From positions 1,426,501 to 1,490,500 of the forward strand of contig CP076021.1 in NCBI GenBank assembly GCA_018622495.1: DNA of 64,000 nucleotides. The letters run 5' to 3'. Origin of the DNA: Mycoplasmatota bacterium. GTDB taxonomy: Bacteria; Bacillota_I; Bacilli_A; Acholeplasmatales; Acholeplasmataceae. The notes below the pieces were generated by a model, which did not search any database, was not told the origin of the DNA, and was given only the letters and a program-made list of their open reading frames with translations. The position numbers and the translations under genes are program-made. Shown in pieces: positions 30,301-39,374 of the stretch. The stretch's first letter is position 1, and every line of letters begins with the position of its first letter.

Positions 30301-31162
30301 ATAAGTTCTCCTTTAAATCGTAGTTTTCTAATACACTTAATAATAATGATTTGTGATCATGAGATAGTTCAACTAAAGGTAATCTTGTCTTTCCTACATT
30401 AAAGCCTAAGAAGCATAATGCTTCTTTTACAGGTACGGGATTACTTTCAATGAACATGATATCATGTAAGTCTTTTAAATATGCGCCTTTACGCTTAAAG
30501 GTTGCTATTTCATGGACTTCTTTTGGTAGTATATTAGCTGTAACTGATATAACACCTCGACCACCCATTTTTAATATAGCTTCTGTTTGATCATCATTTC
30601 CTGAATATACATCAAATGCTAAAGGTATTTTTTTTATCATGTTAGAAATTTGATCTAAATCACCACTTGCTTCTTTAATCGCAACTATATGCTTTACTTG
30701 TGATAAACGTAGAACAGAATCTATTTCTATATTCACACCAGTCCTACTTGGCACATTATATAATATGATCGGCATTTCAACTGAACTTGCAATAGCTTCA
30801 TAATGTGCTATTAACCCTCTTTGTGTTGGTTTATTATAATATGGTGCAACGATGAGTAATCCATCAACACCAACAGATTTAGCATATAAGGATAATTCAA
30901 TAGATGCTTTTGTATCATTTGAACCTGTACCTGCTATGACTGGAATTTTATGATTAGCAACTTCTACACTAAATTTTATGACCGCTTTTTTTTCTTCAGT
31001 GGATAACGTTGCTGATTCTGCTGTTGTTCCACAAATAATAAGTGCATCTGTTCCCATGTCAATATGCCATAAAATAAGTTTTTTAAGCATATCATAATTA
31101 ACTTCTAGTTTTTCATTAAATGGTGTAATTAATGCAACACCTGATCCTATAAACAAACTCAT
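30284..31162 (-). CDS. dapA: 4-hydroxy-tetrahydrodipicolinate synthase
   Basis: 292 residues, full length. Motifs: 'GSGVALITPFNE', 'GTTAESATLSTEEK', 'VIAGTGSNDTKASIELS', 'DGLLIVAPYYNKPTQRGL', 'PIILYNVPSRTGVNI' and Schiff-base Lys in 'IVAIKEASGD'. Condenses aspartate semialdehyde with pyruvate. Overlaps asd by 4 bp (ATGA). First committed lysine step. Confidence 0.94.
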   Translation of the reverse strand: MSLFIGSGVALITPFNEKLEVNYDMLKKLILWHIDMGTDALIICGTTAESATLSTEEKKAVIKFSVEVANHKIPVIAGTGSNDTKASIELSLYAKSVGVDGLLIVAPYYNKPTQRGLIAHYEAIASSVEMPIILYNVPSRTGVNIEIDSVLRLSQVKHIVAIKEASGDLDQISNMIKKIPLAFDVYSGNDDQTEAILKMGGRGVISVTANILPKEVHEIATFKRKGAYLKDLHDIMFIESNPVPVKEALCFLGFNVGKTRLPLVELSHDHKSLLLSVLENYDLKENLYENSH

Positions 31163-32142
31163 TTTAAGCCCTCCTTTATCATATATTCAGCAATTTGTAT
31201 CGTATTTGTTGCAGCACCTTTTCTGATGTTATCAGCAACAACCCATAAATTCAATCCATTTTCAACAGAATCATCAAGTCTTAAACGCCCTAGATGAATA
31301 TCATCTTGGTGTCTATATGCTTGAACTGTTGGATAATCTTTATCATGATAAATCAATCCATCAACTTCGTTAAAAGCCTTAATCAATAGATTTAAATCTA
31401 TTTTACGATACGTTTCAACATTCATAGAAACACTATGACCATATGTAATAGGAACTCTAACACATGTCGCTGTTACTTTTATATCTTTATTTAATAGTTT
31501 TTTAGTTTCAAATATCATTTTTTGTTCTTCTTTTGTATAACCATCTTCTAAAAATATATCAATATGTGGTAAACAATTATCATATATTGGTTTTTCAAAA
31601 TGAACTGGTTCTAAACCATTTTGTCCTCTTTTTAAATCTTCAAGTCCAGCATAACCAGCACCTGATGTTGCTTGATATGTTGAATATACAACACGTTTAA
31701 TACCAAATAGATCATCGATAACTTTAATTGGTACAACACTTTGTATCGTAGAACAATTAGGATTAGCTATAAGGTAATCATCTTTATCTAAAACATATCC
31801 GTTTACTTCCGGGACTACCAAAGGTATTTCAGCATCCATACGAAATGCACTTGAATTATCAATAACAACAATTTTTTTATCTTTCGCGATTGGACCATAA
31901 GTCAAACTAGTTTTAGCACCCGCTGAAAATAAAGCAAAATCAAAATGTTCATTAAAACTTTCTGTTGTTAATTCTCTAACCTGATAAGTTTCATTTTTAA
32001 ACAGCACTGTCTTTCCTGCTGATCTCTTTGATGCAAAAAACACAATTTTATTAATGGGGAAATTTCTTTCTTCTAATACTTTTATAAATGTTTGTCCAAC
32101 TAATCCAGTTGCACCAACAATCGCTAAATCATAAGTTTTCAT
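31159..32142 (-). CDS. asd: Aspartate-semialdehyde dehydrogenase
   Basis: About 327 residues from ATG 32142, placed after GAGTGG; the longer start at 32151 is also possible. NADP-binding 'LAIVGATGLVGQTFIKVLEER', 'ALFSAGAKTS', 'VIDNSSAFRMD', catalytic Cys in 'LIANPNCSTIQSVVPI', 'RVPITYGHSVSMNVE'. Reduces aspartyl phosphate to semialdehyde. Overlaps dapF by 14 bp. Confidence 0.94.
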   Translation of the reverse strand: MKTYDLAIVGATGLVGQTFIKVLEERNFPINKIVFFASKRSAGKTVLFKNETYQVRELTTESFNEHFDFALFSAGAKTSLTYGPIAKDKKIVVIDNSSAFRMDAEIPLVVPEVNGYVLDKDDYLIANPNCSTIQSVVPIKVIDDLFGIKRVVYSTYQATSGAGYAGLEDLKRGQNGLEPVHFEKPIYDNCLPHIDIFLEDGYTKEEQKMIFETKKLLNKDIKVTATCVRVPITYGHSVSMNVETYRKIDLNLLIKAFNEVDGLIYHDKDYPTVQAYRHQDDIHLGRLRLDDSVENGLNLWVVADNIRKGAATNTIQIAEYMIKEGLK

Positions 32143-32944
32143 CAATACCACTCATTTCTATTTTTGCAATATATGTTGCAGGACCTTTCATATAGACTTC
32201 ACCATTAAATACTTTAATCCAAAGTTTCCCACCTGGAACATCTATACAAACTTCTTCTTTTGTCTTATTTAACACATATGATAAATACTGAGATGCAGAG
32301 CTACCTGTACCACAAGATAAAGACCAACCAACACCTCTTTCATATGTTTTAACTTCTAAATGTTTTTGATCAACTACTTTAACAAAATTTATATTACTTC
32401 TATTTGGGAAAAACGGATGATGACATAATGCATTTGCAAGATGATCATATTGATTTACATCATCTACAAATACGATTGTATGTAGAGTACCTAAATTAAA
32501 TACGTAACTTGGTATAACTTGATTATTAACATTTAAATAATACTCAATAAGTTCTTTTTGAGTGCCATCTATATCGGGTTGCTGCAAATCTACTACAGGT
32601 TTTCCCATATTCACTTCATATAATTCATCTATTTTTTCAACAATCATAATGCCAGCTAATGTTTCTACTTTAACTATATTTTCATGAATCATATTTTGAT
32701 CATTTAAGAATTTAATAAAAGCACGTATACCATTACCACACATTGGTGCAATCGTTCCATCAGCATTATAATAATTCATTTTAATATCTGCAATTTCAGA
32801 TACCGAAGGATAAATAAGACCATCAGCACCAATACCAAAATGTCTATCACATACTTTTAGTGCGAATGCGTTAGGATTTACTGGTATTGTCTTAGTAAGA
32901 ATGAAATCATTACCTGTTGCATGATATTTATATATACTAGACAT
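32129..32944 (-). CDS. dapF: Diaminopimelate epimerase
   Basis: About 271 residues from ATG 32944, the start consistent with 'MSSIYKYHATGNDFIL'; a longer frame to 32968 runs inside lysC. Catalytic Cys residues lie in 'PMCGNGIRAFIKF' and 'WSLSCGTGSSAS'. Converts LL- to meso-diaminopimelate. Its start lies within the last codons of lysC (8-bp overlap). meso-DAP is used here by LysA for lysine; no peptidoglycan gene is in the window. Confidence 0.93.
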   Translation of the reverse strand: MSSIYKYHATGNDFILTKTIPVNPNAFALKVCDRHFGIGADGLIYPSVSEIADIKMNYYNADGTIAPMCGNGIRAFIKFLNDQNMIHENIVKVETLAGIMIVEKIDELYEVNMGKPVVDLQQPDIDGTQKELIEYYLNVNNQVIPSYVFNLGTLHTIVFVDDVNQYDHLANALCHHPFFPNRSNINFVKVVDQKHLEVKTYERGVGWSLSCGTGSSASQYLSYVLNKTKEEVCIDVPGGKLWIKVFNGEVYMKGPATYIAKIEMSGIDENL

Positions 32945-34157
32945 TTGTCTCACCCAAATCAAAAGCATTTGCGATAGCTTGAATTGCTTGTTCTTTTAAT
33001 TTTTTCGAAATAGTATATGAAATACTAATTTCTGATGTTGTGACTAATTTAAATTCTATTTGGTTTTCTGATAACACTTTAAATAGTTTAGCTGCAACAC
33101 CAGATTGATGTCTCATCGCTTGTCCTACAACTGATACCTTAACTACTTGATTATCCATAATGATTTCTATGTCTGGGTTATTTTGTAATAGTTTTTCTAA
33201 TACTTCATTAATTTGAGTAAGATCGTTTGCGCCTGCAGTAAAAGAAACATTAACAAAATCTTTGGAAGACGGTGATTGAGAAATCATATCAACGTTAACT
33301 TCATTTTCAGCAAGATTCATAAATAAATCTGCAACTATATTTAATTGATTTGCAACATGTTTAAGTGTCACCATGACTACTTTATCACTTACTGATAATC
33401 CAGTAATTGTTTGTTTTTCAATCATTTCTTTTCCCTCCGTAATATATGTACCTTTTTCCATCGTCATTGATGATGCAACATATATTCTAATTTGATGTTG
33501 ATGTGCAATTTCTATTGATCTAGGTTCCATCACTTTAGCACCTAAAAATGCCATTTCCTTCATTTCTTCATAACTAATATAAGATAGCTTCTTTGCAGTT
33601 TTGAAAATACGAGGATCAGCAGCATAAATACCATCAACATCCGTATATATTTCACAATCACATTGCAGTTTAGCTGCAATAGCAACTGCCGACGTATCTG
33701 ATCCACCACGTCCTAAGGTTGTAATATCACCTTGTTCATTCATCCCTTGAAAACCAGCAACAACAACAATTTGATGATCATTAAGATGCTTTGTTATATT
33801 TGAGGTATCAATATCATTAATTTTATTATTTAAGTGACTACCAAATGTTTTAATACCTGCTTGAGAACCTGTCAGAGAGACTGCTTCAATATCTCTAGCT
33901 TTTAATATCATTGTAAATAATGATATAGACACTTGCTCTCCAGTAGAAATTAACATATCTGTTTCTCTTTTTGAAGGATATTTAGTAACTTGTTTTGCTA
34001 AATCTAATAATTGATTAGTTGTTGATCCCATGGCTGAGAGTACAACGACAACACCATAGCCTTCTTTTTGTTTTTGGATGACTCGTTCAGCAACACGTTG
34101 CATATGTAGAATTGTTTGTATTGAACTTCCACCAAATTTCATTACAATATAGTTCAT
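32937..34157 (-). CDS. lysC: Aspartate kinase
   Basis: 406 residues. 'VMKFGGSSIQTI' nucleotide motif, 'VVVLSAMGSTTNQLLDLA', 'LTGSQAGI', 'TTLGRGGSDTSAVAIAAKL', 'YTDVDGIYAADPRI', followed by two ACT regulatory domains (about 255-400) such as 'VNVDMISQSPSSKDFVNVSF'. These suggest lysine (or lysine/threonine) feedback. It phosphorylates aspartate. Second gene of the lysine operon, 9 bp after lysA. Confidence 0.93.
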   Translation of the reverse strand: MNYIVMKFGGSSIQTILHMQRVAERVIQKQKEGYGVVVVLSAMGSTTNQLLDLAKQVTKYPSKRETDMLISTGEQVSISLFTMILKARDIEAVSLTGSQAGIKTFGSHLNNKINDIDTSNITKHLNDHQIVVVAGFQGMNEQGDITTLGRGGSDTSAVAIAAKLQCDCEIYTDVDGIYAADPRIFKTAKKLSYISYEEMKEMAFLGAKVMEPRSIEIAHQHQIRIYVASSMTMEKGTYITEGKEMIEKQTITGLSVSDKVVMVTLKHVANQLNIVADLFMNLAENEVNVDMISQSPSSKDFVNVSFTAGANDLTQINEVLEKLLQNNPDIEIIMDNQVVKVSVVGQAMRHQSGVAAKLFKVLSENQIEFKLVTTSEISISYTISKKLKEQAIQAIANAFDLGETNV

Positions 34158-34166
34158 AATTTTTCC

Positions 34167-35453
34167 TTATAGATCATTTCTAATTAAATCTTTTAATGTT
34201 TCTCTTTTGACGACAATTCTTGCTTTATCTTGATTGACAAATATAACCGCTGGTTTTAATAGACGATTATAATTTGATGCCATACTGTAATGATATGCAC
34301 CTGTTGTGAAAACTGCAATAATATCATTTTTCTTAACTTCTGGTAATTTAATATCATGAATAATCATATCTCCTGATTCGCATGCTTTACCAGCAATCGT
34401 ATATATCGTATTTTTTTCACCATTGACGCGATTTGCTATCACTGCTTCATATTTCGCTTGATATAATGCAGTTCGCATATGATCTGCCATTGAACCATCT
34501 ACAAAAATATAATTCTTTTGTCCATAAGTCGTTTTTAAGCTACCAACACTATATAATGTAACACCTGCATCAGCGACTATAGATCTTCCGGGTTCTATCA
34601 TTAATTTTTTTATATTTAAGTTTAATTTTTTTATATGTTCATCTGCAGTATTTAATACTTCTTTAAGCATTTCCTTGATATTTGGTACACGGTCTTCATC
34701 TGTATACTTAATACCAAATCCTCCACCTAAATTAATATAATTAATATCTACATTTAATTTTTGTTTAACTTTATATGAAAATTCAATCATTTCTATTGTA
34801 TGTTGTTGAAAACTAGAAATTTCAAATATTTGAGAACCTATGTGTGCATGTATACCCATAAAATCAAAAGGCGATTGGTTAATCATATTGATAAGATCAA
34901 GTGTTTTATCATCATATGCTGAAACACCAAACTTAGAATTGTGATGCGTCGTTTTAATATATTCATGTGTATGAGCTTCAACACCTGTATTAATACGTAA
35001 TAATAAATGAGGATAATAGTTTGTTGCAAGAGAACTTAATAATTCAAATTCATCTTTATGATCTATAATGATTGTTCCTACTTCAACATTTAAAGCATAG
35101 ACTATTTCTTCTTCAGTTTTATTATTACCATGAAAATAAATATTTTTCGGATCAAAACCCGCAGAAATTGCCGTATATAACTCACCAATAGATACTACAT
35201 CTAAAGATAAATTATTTTCTTTAATCAGTTTTACCATGGCTTTTGTTAAAAATGCTTTTCCCGCAAATATAACCTCAGTTTTTAACGATTGCTGTGAAAA
35301 AGATTGTTTCATATTTTTCATATTCTCAACAATTCTATGTTCATCCATCACATAAAGCGGTGTTTGATAAGTTTCTACTAAATTTTTTGCTGAAAAATTC
35401 CCAATCATTAGTTCATTTGATTCATTAATATTATAATTATGTACTTTTTCCAT
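34167..35453 (-). CDS. lysA: Diaminopimelate decarboxylase
   Basis: About 428 residues from ATG 35453, preferred to ATG 35462 because AAAGG then has a normal 8-9 base spacing. Type III PLP decarboxylase: Lys in 'EVIFAGKAFLTKAMV', 'GIHAHIGSQIFE', 'NLGGGFGIKYT', 'EPGRSIVADAGVTLY', 'ACESGDMI', 'AYHYSMASNYN'. Makes lysine from meso-DAP. It is the first gene after the lysine riboswitch, so end-product lysine likely controls all eight genes. Confidence 0.94.
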   Translation of the reverse strand: MEKVHNYNINESNELMIGNFSAKNLVETYQTPLYVMDEHRIVENMKNMKQSFSQQSLKTEVIFAGKAFLTKAMVKLIKENNLSLDVVSIGELYTAISAGFDPKNIYFHGNNKTEEEIVYALNVEVGTIIIDHKDEFELLSSLATNYYPHLLLRINTGVEAHTHEYIKTTHHNSKFGVSAYDDKTLDLINMINQSPFDFMGIHAHIGSQIFEISSFQQHTIEMIEFSYKVKQKLNVDINYINLGGGFGIKYTDEDRVPNIKEMLKEVLNTADEHIKKLNLNIKKLMIEPGRSIVADAGVTLYSVGSLKTTYGQKNYIFVDGSMADHMRTALYQAKYEAVIANRVNGEKNTIYTIAGKACESGDMIIHDIKLPEVKKNDIIAVFTTGAYHYSMASNYNRLLKPAVIFVNQDKARIVVKRETLKDLIRNDL

Positions 35454-35470
35454 TTTATTCATCCTTTACA

Positions 35471-35500
35471 TAAATAAAAACCACGGCAAAAGCCGTGGTT
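35471..35500 (-). terminator. Terminator of the lysine riboswitch expression platform
   Basis: Minus-strand stem AACCACGGC / GCCGTGGTT with a short A/T loop, followed by a T-rich tract (TTTTTATTT). Located between aptamer and lysA, as in transcription-attenuating lysine riboswitches. Confidence 0.85.
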
Positions 35501-35502
35501 AT

Positions 35503-35668
35503 GTCTACGCTTTTACCCTTCCGTAAATACGCTCGCTCATAGATCATTGGGTAATGATTTATAAACAGTCATATGTCTCTTAAACATATGCCCAGCGTGA
35601 CTTTCACACTTCGGCAAACACCCCTTTCCTTTAAAAAGTACTCTTGGTGCATGCAACCTCAATATTTA
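35503..35668 (-). ncRNA. Lysine riboswitch (L box)
   Basis: Read on the minus strand the leader has the L-box core in order: TTGAGGTTGC, then AAGAGTA, then GGAAAGGGGTGTTTGCCGAAG, then GCTGGGC, a GACTGT element, and TACGGAAGGGT near the 3' side. A terminator follows directly and then lysA, a lysine pathway gene. This combination is well known for lysine-sensing riboswitches that shut off transcription when lysine is high. Exact aptamer ends are approximate. Confidence 0.9.
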
Positions 35669-35688
35669 CAGTGATTTAATTTCATGTT

Positions 35689-35717
35689 ATTTTAACACAG
35701 TTATGCTTAGTTGTCTA
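35689..35717 (-). promoter_or_regulatory. Promoter of the lysine operon
   Basis: Minus strand -35 TAGACA (35712-35717), 17-bp spacer, -10 TAAAAT (35689-35694), about 20 bp upstream of the riboswitch. Confidence 0.55.
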
Positions 35718-35718
35718 C

Positions 35719-36351
35719 CTATTTATGCTCTAATATATATTTTTCTAACGCTTTTGGTGTTTCTGCTAAAAAATCTGGGTTTTCTTTTTCTAATACTGTT
35801 TTATCATCAAAGCCCCAGCTAACACTTGCAATTGGTATGTCGACATTTTTACATGACACAATATCTCTTGTTTCATCACCAATATATAAAACTTCACTTT
35901 TATCTAAATGATATTTATTTAATAGTTTATTTAACACTTTTTCCTTTTTAAGATATTTTGCTCTTCCATAAATATCTTCAAATAGATCTAGTTTATATTG
36001 ATTGATAAATATATTAATATTTTTCACACTATTAGATGATAGTATAAAAAGTTTAAAGCCATTTTTTTTTAATTTTATTAATAAATCAATAAGTCCATCA
36101 AAAGGTTTCACTTCATGCATTACAGTATGAATCTCTCTTCTTGCTCTTCTTGCTAATTTAGGTAATTTAAAAACTGACATATCATGGGCTCTAAATTTAT
36201 CCACTAATGATAATGTTTTTAAATGATCGAATGCAGCTTCATCAAGTTTATTAATACCATATTTATCACACATGTTTGAATAAAGTTGATATGCAAAGGC
36301 TTTAGTATTTGCGATAGTACCATCAAAGTCGAATATTATTGTGTTGATCAT
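35719..36351 (-). CDS. HAD-superfamily phosphatase
   Basis: 210 residues. HAD motif I 'IIFDFDGTIANT' (nucleophile Asp), motif II 'LFILSSNS', motif III Lys followed by motif IV 'VLYIGDETRDIVSC'. A cap domain of about 60 residues lies between motif I and II, as in phosphoglycolate phosphatase-like enzymes. The substrate cannot be assigned. It is transcribed toward the lysine operon promoter and ends just at its -35, and follows tRNA-Cys on the same strand. Confidence 0.85.
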   Translation of the reverse strand: MINTIIFDFDGTIANTKAFAYQLYSNMCDKYGINKLDEAAFDHLKTLSLVDKFRAHDMSVFKLPKLARRARREIHTVMHEVKPFDGLIDLLIKLKKNGFKLFILSSNSVKNINIFINQYKLDLFEDIYGRAKYLKKEKVLNKLLNKYHLDKSEVLYIGDETRDIVSCKNVDIPIASVSWGFDDKTVLEKENPDFLAETPKALEKYILEHK

Positions 36352-36443
36352 AATTAACCTTCTTTCAATTCACTATATTTTATCACGAACTAAGCAACTT
36401 ATAAATTTAAATGATTTATTTTGCATGTTTCATACATTTATTA

Positions 36444-36480
36444 ATAAAAAAAACAGATAGTATCATGCAACTATCTGTTA
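36444..36480 (-). terminator. Intrinsic terminator after tRNA-Cys
   Basis: ACAGATAGT (36453-36461) pairs with ACTATCTGT (36470-36478); the minus strand then runs into eight T. It lies just 3' of the tRNA. Confidence 0.8.
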
Positions 36481-36492
36481 TAAAAGTAAATA

Positions 36493-36566
36493 TGGAGGCC
36501 ACAAACGGATTTGAACCGATGATCAGGCAGTTGCAGTGCCTTGCCTTACCACTTGGCTATGTGGCC
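36493..36566 (-). tRNA. tRNA-Cys (GCA), CCA encoded
   Basis: 74 nt on the minus strand: acceptor GGCCACA pairs with TGTGGCC, discriminator T, CCA encoded. Anticodon loop CTGCAAC gives anticodon GCA; the T-arm contains GGTTCAAATCC. This fits cysteine tRNA. Confidence 0.93.
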
Positions 36567-36607
36567 TAATTGCGCTATATCATTATACCCTTATTTATAG
36601 GTGATTG

Positions 36608-37078
36608 TCAATCAATATTTAAGTCTAGTTTAAACTTTTCAATCCATGTATCTATGACACTCATAATATCTTCATAAGTTTGATTAAAATCGTGTGTATA
36701 ATATGGATCTGCAGCAGATTTACTCACTTGATTTTTATCAATATCCAAATATAAATGAACTTTATGTCCTAACGAAGGTTGCATGCGTAGTAGATGGTCT
36801 ACATTTTGCTCATCCATGCCTATTAAATAATCAAATTCAATAAAATCTTTTTCTCTTATTTGAGTTGAAATCATATGTGATACATCAATATTATTATTGA
36901 TTAAAATTTCTTCGGTTCCATGGTGAACTAGATTCCCTTCTTCCCAACTGGAAGTTGCTCTTGATTCAATATGAATATAATCTTTTAAACCTAATTCTTC
37001 AATTCTTTTTTTAAATAAACCCTCCGCCATCGGTGAACGACAAATGTTACCTAAACACACAAATAAGACACGAATCAT
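36608..37078 (-). CDS. Low-molecular-weight protein-tyrosine-phosphatase
   Basis: About 156 residues from ATG 37078, chosen since AAGGAG is then 8 bases upstream. P-loop 'VLFVCLGNICRSPMAEGLF' with the CX5R active site, then 'RATSSWEEGN', 'YLIGMDEQN', and the general acid Asp in 'AADPYYTHDF'. It hydrolyses phosphotyrosine or similar small phosphoesters. Divergent from clpB. Confidence 0.9.
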   Translation of the reverse strand: MIRVLFVCLGNICRSPMAEGLFKKRIEELGLKDYIHIESRATSSWEEGNLVHHGTEEILINNNIDVSHMISTQIREKDFIEFDYLIGMDEQNVDHLLRMQPSLGHKVHLYLDIDKNQVSKSAADPYYTHDFNQTYEDIMSVIDTWIEKFKLDLNID

Positions 37079-37128
37079 ATGCATCACTCCTTATCATATT
37101 ATATCATAATTAAACTATATATATTTTA

Positions 37129-37155
37129 TTGGCACTTAACTATTGACAGTGCTAA
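37129..37155. promoter_or_regulatory. CIRCE element (HrcA operator) upstream of clpB
   Basis: TTGGCACTT, 9-bp spacer, CAGTGCTAA: matches TTAGCACTC-N9-GAGTGCTAA at 15 of 18 positions. It overlaps the -35 of the clpB promoter, so HrcA should repress clpB until heat shock. Confidence 0.85.
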
Positions 37156-37171
37156 AAGATTGACATATAAT
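37143..37171 (+). promoter_or_regulatory. Sigma-A promoter of clpB
   Basis: TTGACA (37143-37148), 17-bp spacer, TATAAT (37166-37171): both hexamers are perfect. The CIRCE right half overlaps the -35. Confidence 0.85.
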
Positions 37172-37214
37172 ATAGTTGGCAATTGAATTGTCAAACTGCC
37201 AAAGGAGGTTAATT

Positions 37215-39344
37215 ATGAATTTTACACAAATGGATGATTTTAAAAATGATCCTAAAATATTAGAAAAATTTGGTAGAGATATTGTTGAAGAAGTAAAAAA
37301 TGGGAAGATAGACCCTGTGATTGGCCGAGAAGATGAAATCCGAAGAATCATAAAAATTCTATCTAGAAAAACCAAAAACAATCCAGTACTTATTGGAGAA
37401 CCTGGCGTTGGTAAGACAGCTATAGTCGAAGGATTAGCACGCCGTATTGTTGATAAAGATGTGCCTTTAGGCTTACAAAATAAAACTATTTATGAACTTG
37501 ATCTCGCATCACTAGTTGCAGGTGCAAAGTACCGCGGTGAATTTGAAGAACGCCTTAAAGCAGTGTTAAATAAAATCAAATCATCAGATGGTGAAATCAT
37601 CTTATTTATTGATGAAATACATGCTATTGTTGGTGCAGGTAGAGTAGACGGTGCGATGGACGCATCAAATATGTTAAAACCTATGCTAGCAAGAGGTGAA
37701 CTTCACTGTGTTGGTGCAACCACACTAAATGAATATAGAAAATATATTGAAAAAGATAGTGCATTGGAACGTAGATTTCAAAAAGTATTAATTGAAGAAC
37801 CTACTGTTGAAGATACAATCAGTATATTAAGAGGACTAAAATCACGTTTTGAAGCACATCACGGTGTTCACATTAGTGATCCAGCTATTATTGCAGCTAC
37901 TACTTTATCTAATCGATACATTACAGATAGATTTTTACCTGATAAAGCTATTGACTTAATTGATGAAGCTTGCGCTTCTATTCGTATGGAAATAGATTCC
38001 ATGCCAGTCGAACTAGATGATGTTACAAGAAGAATGCTTCAATTAGAAATTGAAAAAACTGCTTTGGATAAAGAAACAGATCCAATTTCAAAAAATCGTC
38101 TTATTAAGATTAAAGAAGACATTAAAACACTAAAAGAACGAGATAAATTACTAAGACAGCAATGGGAAAAAGAAAAATCTCACCTTAATAAAATTAAAAC
38201 AAAGAAAAATGAGTTGGAACTCCTAAGAACAGATTTACAAAATGCTCTAAATGATAATAACTATTCAAAAGCAGCTGAGCTACAATATGCTAAAATTCCT
38301 CAATTAGAAAAAGATATTAATCAAATGTCATTAGAAACACAAGGTGAAGGAAAACTTCTAACAGAAATTGTAAGTGAAGAAAGTATAGCTGAAATAGTAT
38401 CTAAATGGACTCACATTCCTATTTCAAAACTTATGTCTGGAGATAAAGAAAAATTAATTCATTTAGAATCTTCGCTTCAAAAACGTGTTATTGGTCAAGA
38501 TCATGCACTTAAACTTATTAGTGATGCTATTATTAGACAACGTGCAGGGATCAAAGATGAAAACAGACCTATTGGATCATTTTTATTTCTTGGTCCAACC
38601 GGTGTTGGTAAAACTGAAGTTGCTCGTGCTCTAGCAGAAAACCTTTTTGATGATGAACGTCAAATTATTCGTATAGATATGAGTGAATATATGGAATCTC
38701 ATAGTGTTGCAAAACTGATTGGTTCTCCTCCTGGATATGTAGGATATGATGAAGGTGGTCAACTCACAGAAGCCGTTAGAAGAAAACCATATGCAATCGT
38801 GTTATTTGATGAAATAGAAAAAGCACACCATGATATATTTAATCTATTATTACAAATATTAGATGATGGTAGACTTACTGATAATCAAGGTAGAAATATT
38901 GATTTTAAAAACACCATTATTATTATGACATCTAATATCGGTAGTGAACTACTTTTATCAAATGAAGAGGATGCAAAACAAAAAGTTAATCAACTTGTGA
39001 AATCCGCATTTAAACCTGAATTCCTTAATCGAATTGACGAACAAATTATTTTCAATCCATTAGGATTAAAAGTACAAATTAAAATAGCAGAAAAATTACT
39101 AAGTGATTTATGCTTAAGATTAAAAGAAAAAAACATCAAACTTGTGTTTGATGAAACAGTTGAAAAATACGTCATTAAGCATGGATTTAATAGTGAATAT
39201 GGCGCTAGACCTTTAAAACGTTTTATACAAAAACAAATAGAAACTTATATTGCAACACATATTATTGAAGGTGATTTCATCCCAAATAATGAATATCAAA
39301 TAAGCGTTGAAAATGATTTATTGCAATTTAAGAAATTATCATAA
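37215..39344 (+). CDS. clpB: ClpB disaggregase lacking the N-terminal domain
   Basis: About 709 residues from ATG 37215, set by RBS AAAGGAGGTT; the longer TTG start is unlikely. No Clp_N repeats: it opens with '[25 protein letters not shown]'. First AAA+ domain has '[17 protein letters not shown]' and '[13 protein letters not shown]'; a coiled-coil middle domain spans about 390-440 in long frame numbering ('[20 protein letters not shown]'), ClpB-like rather than the short ClpC form. Second AAA+ domain has '[19 protein letters not shown]' and '[12 protein letters not shown]'. It resolubilises protein aggregates with DnaK. Missing N-domain is known in Mollicutes ClpB. CIRCE control fits a heat-shock role. 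Confidence 0.9.
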   Translation: MNFTQMDDFKNDPKILEKFGRDIVEEVKNGKIDPVIGREDEIRRIIKILSRKTKNNPVLIGEPGVGKTAIVEGLARRIVDKDVPLGLQNKTIYELDLASLVAGAKYRGEFEERLKAVLNKIKSSDGEIILFIDEIHAIVGAGRVDGAMDASNMLKPMLARGELHCVGATTLNEYRKYIEKDSALERRFQKVLIEEPTVEDTISILRGLKSRFEAHHGVHISDPAIIAATTLSNRYITDRFLPDKAIDLIDEACASIRMEIDSMPVELDDVTRRMLQLEIEKTALDKETDPISKNRLIKIKEDIKTLKERDKLLRQQWEKEKSHLNKIKTKKNELELLRTDLQNALNDNNYSKAAELQYAKIPQLEKDINQMSLETQGEGKLLTEIVSEESIAEIVSKWTHIPISKLMSGDKEKLIHLESSLQKRVIGQDHALKLISDAIIRQRAGIKDENRPIGSFLFLGPTGVGKTEVARALAENLFDDERQIIRIDMSEYMESHSVAKLIGSPPGYVGYDEGGQLTEAVRRKPYAIVLFDEIEKAHHDIFNLLLQILDDGRLTDNQGRNIDFKNTIIIMTSNIGSELLLSNEEDAKQKVNQLVKSAFKPEFLNRIDEQIIFNPLGLKVQIKIAEKLLSDLCLRLKEKNIKLVFDETVEKYVIKHGFNSEYGARPLKRFIQKQIETYIATHIIEGDFIPNNEYQISVENDLLQFKKLS

Positions 39345-39374
39345 AAAAAAAGCAGATACTATATCTGCTTTTTA
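39343..39374. terminator. Bidirectional terminator between clpB and the AEC transporter
   Basis: AAGCAGATA (39350-39358) pairs with TATCTGCTT (39362-39370), with A-run before and T-run after. Confidence 0.85.
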
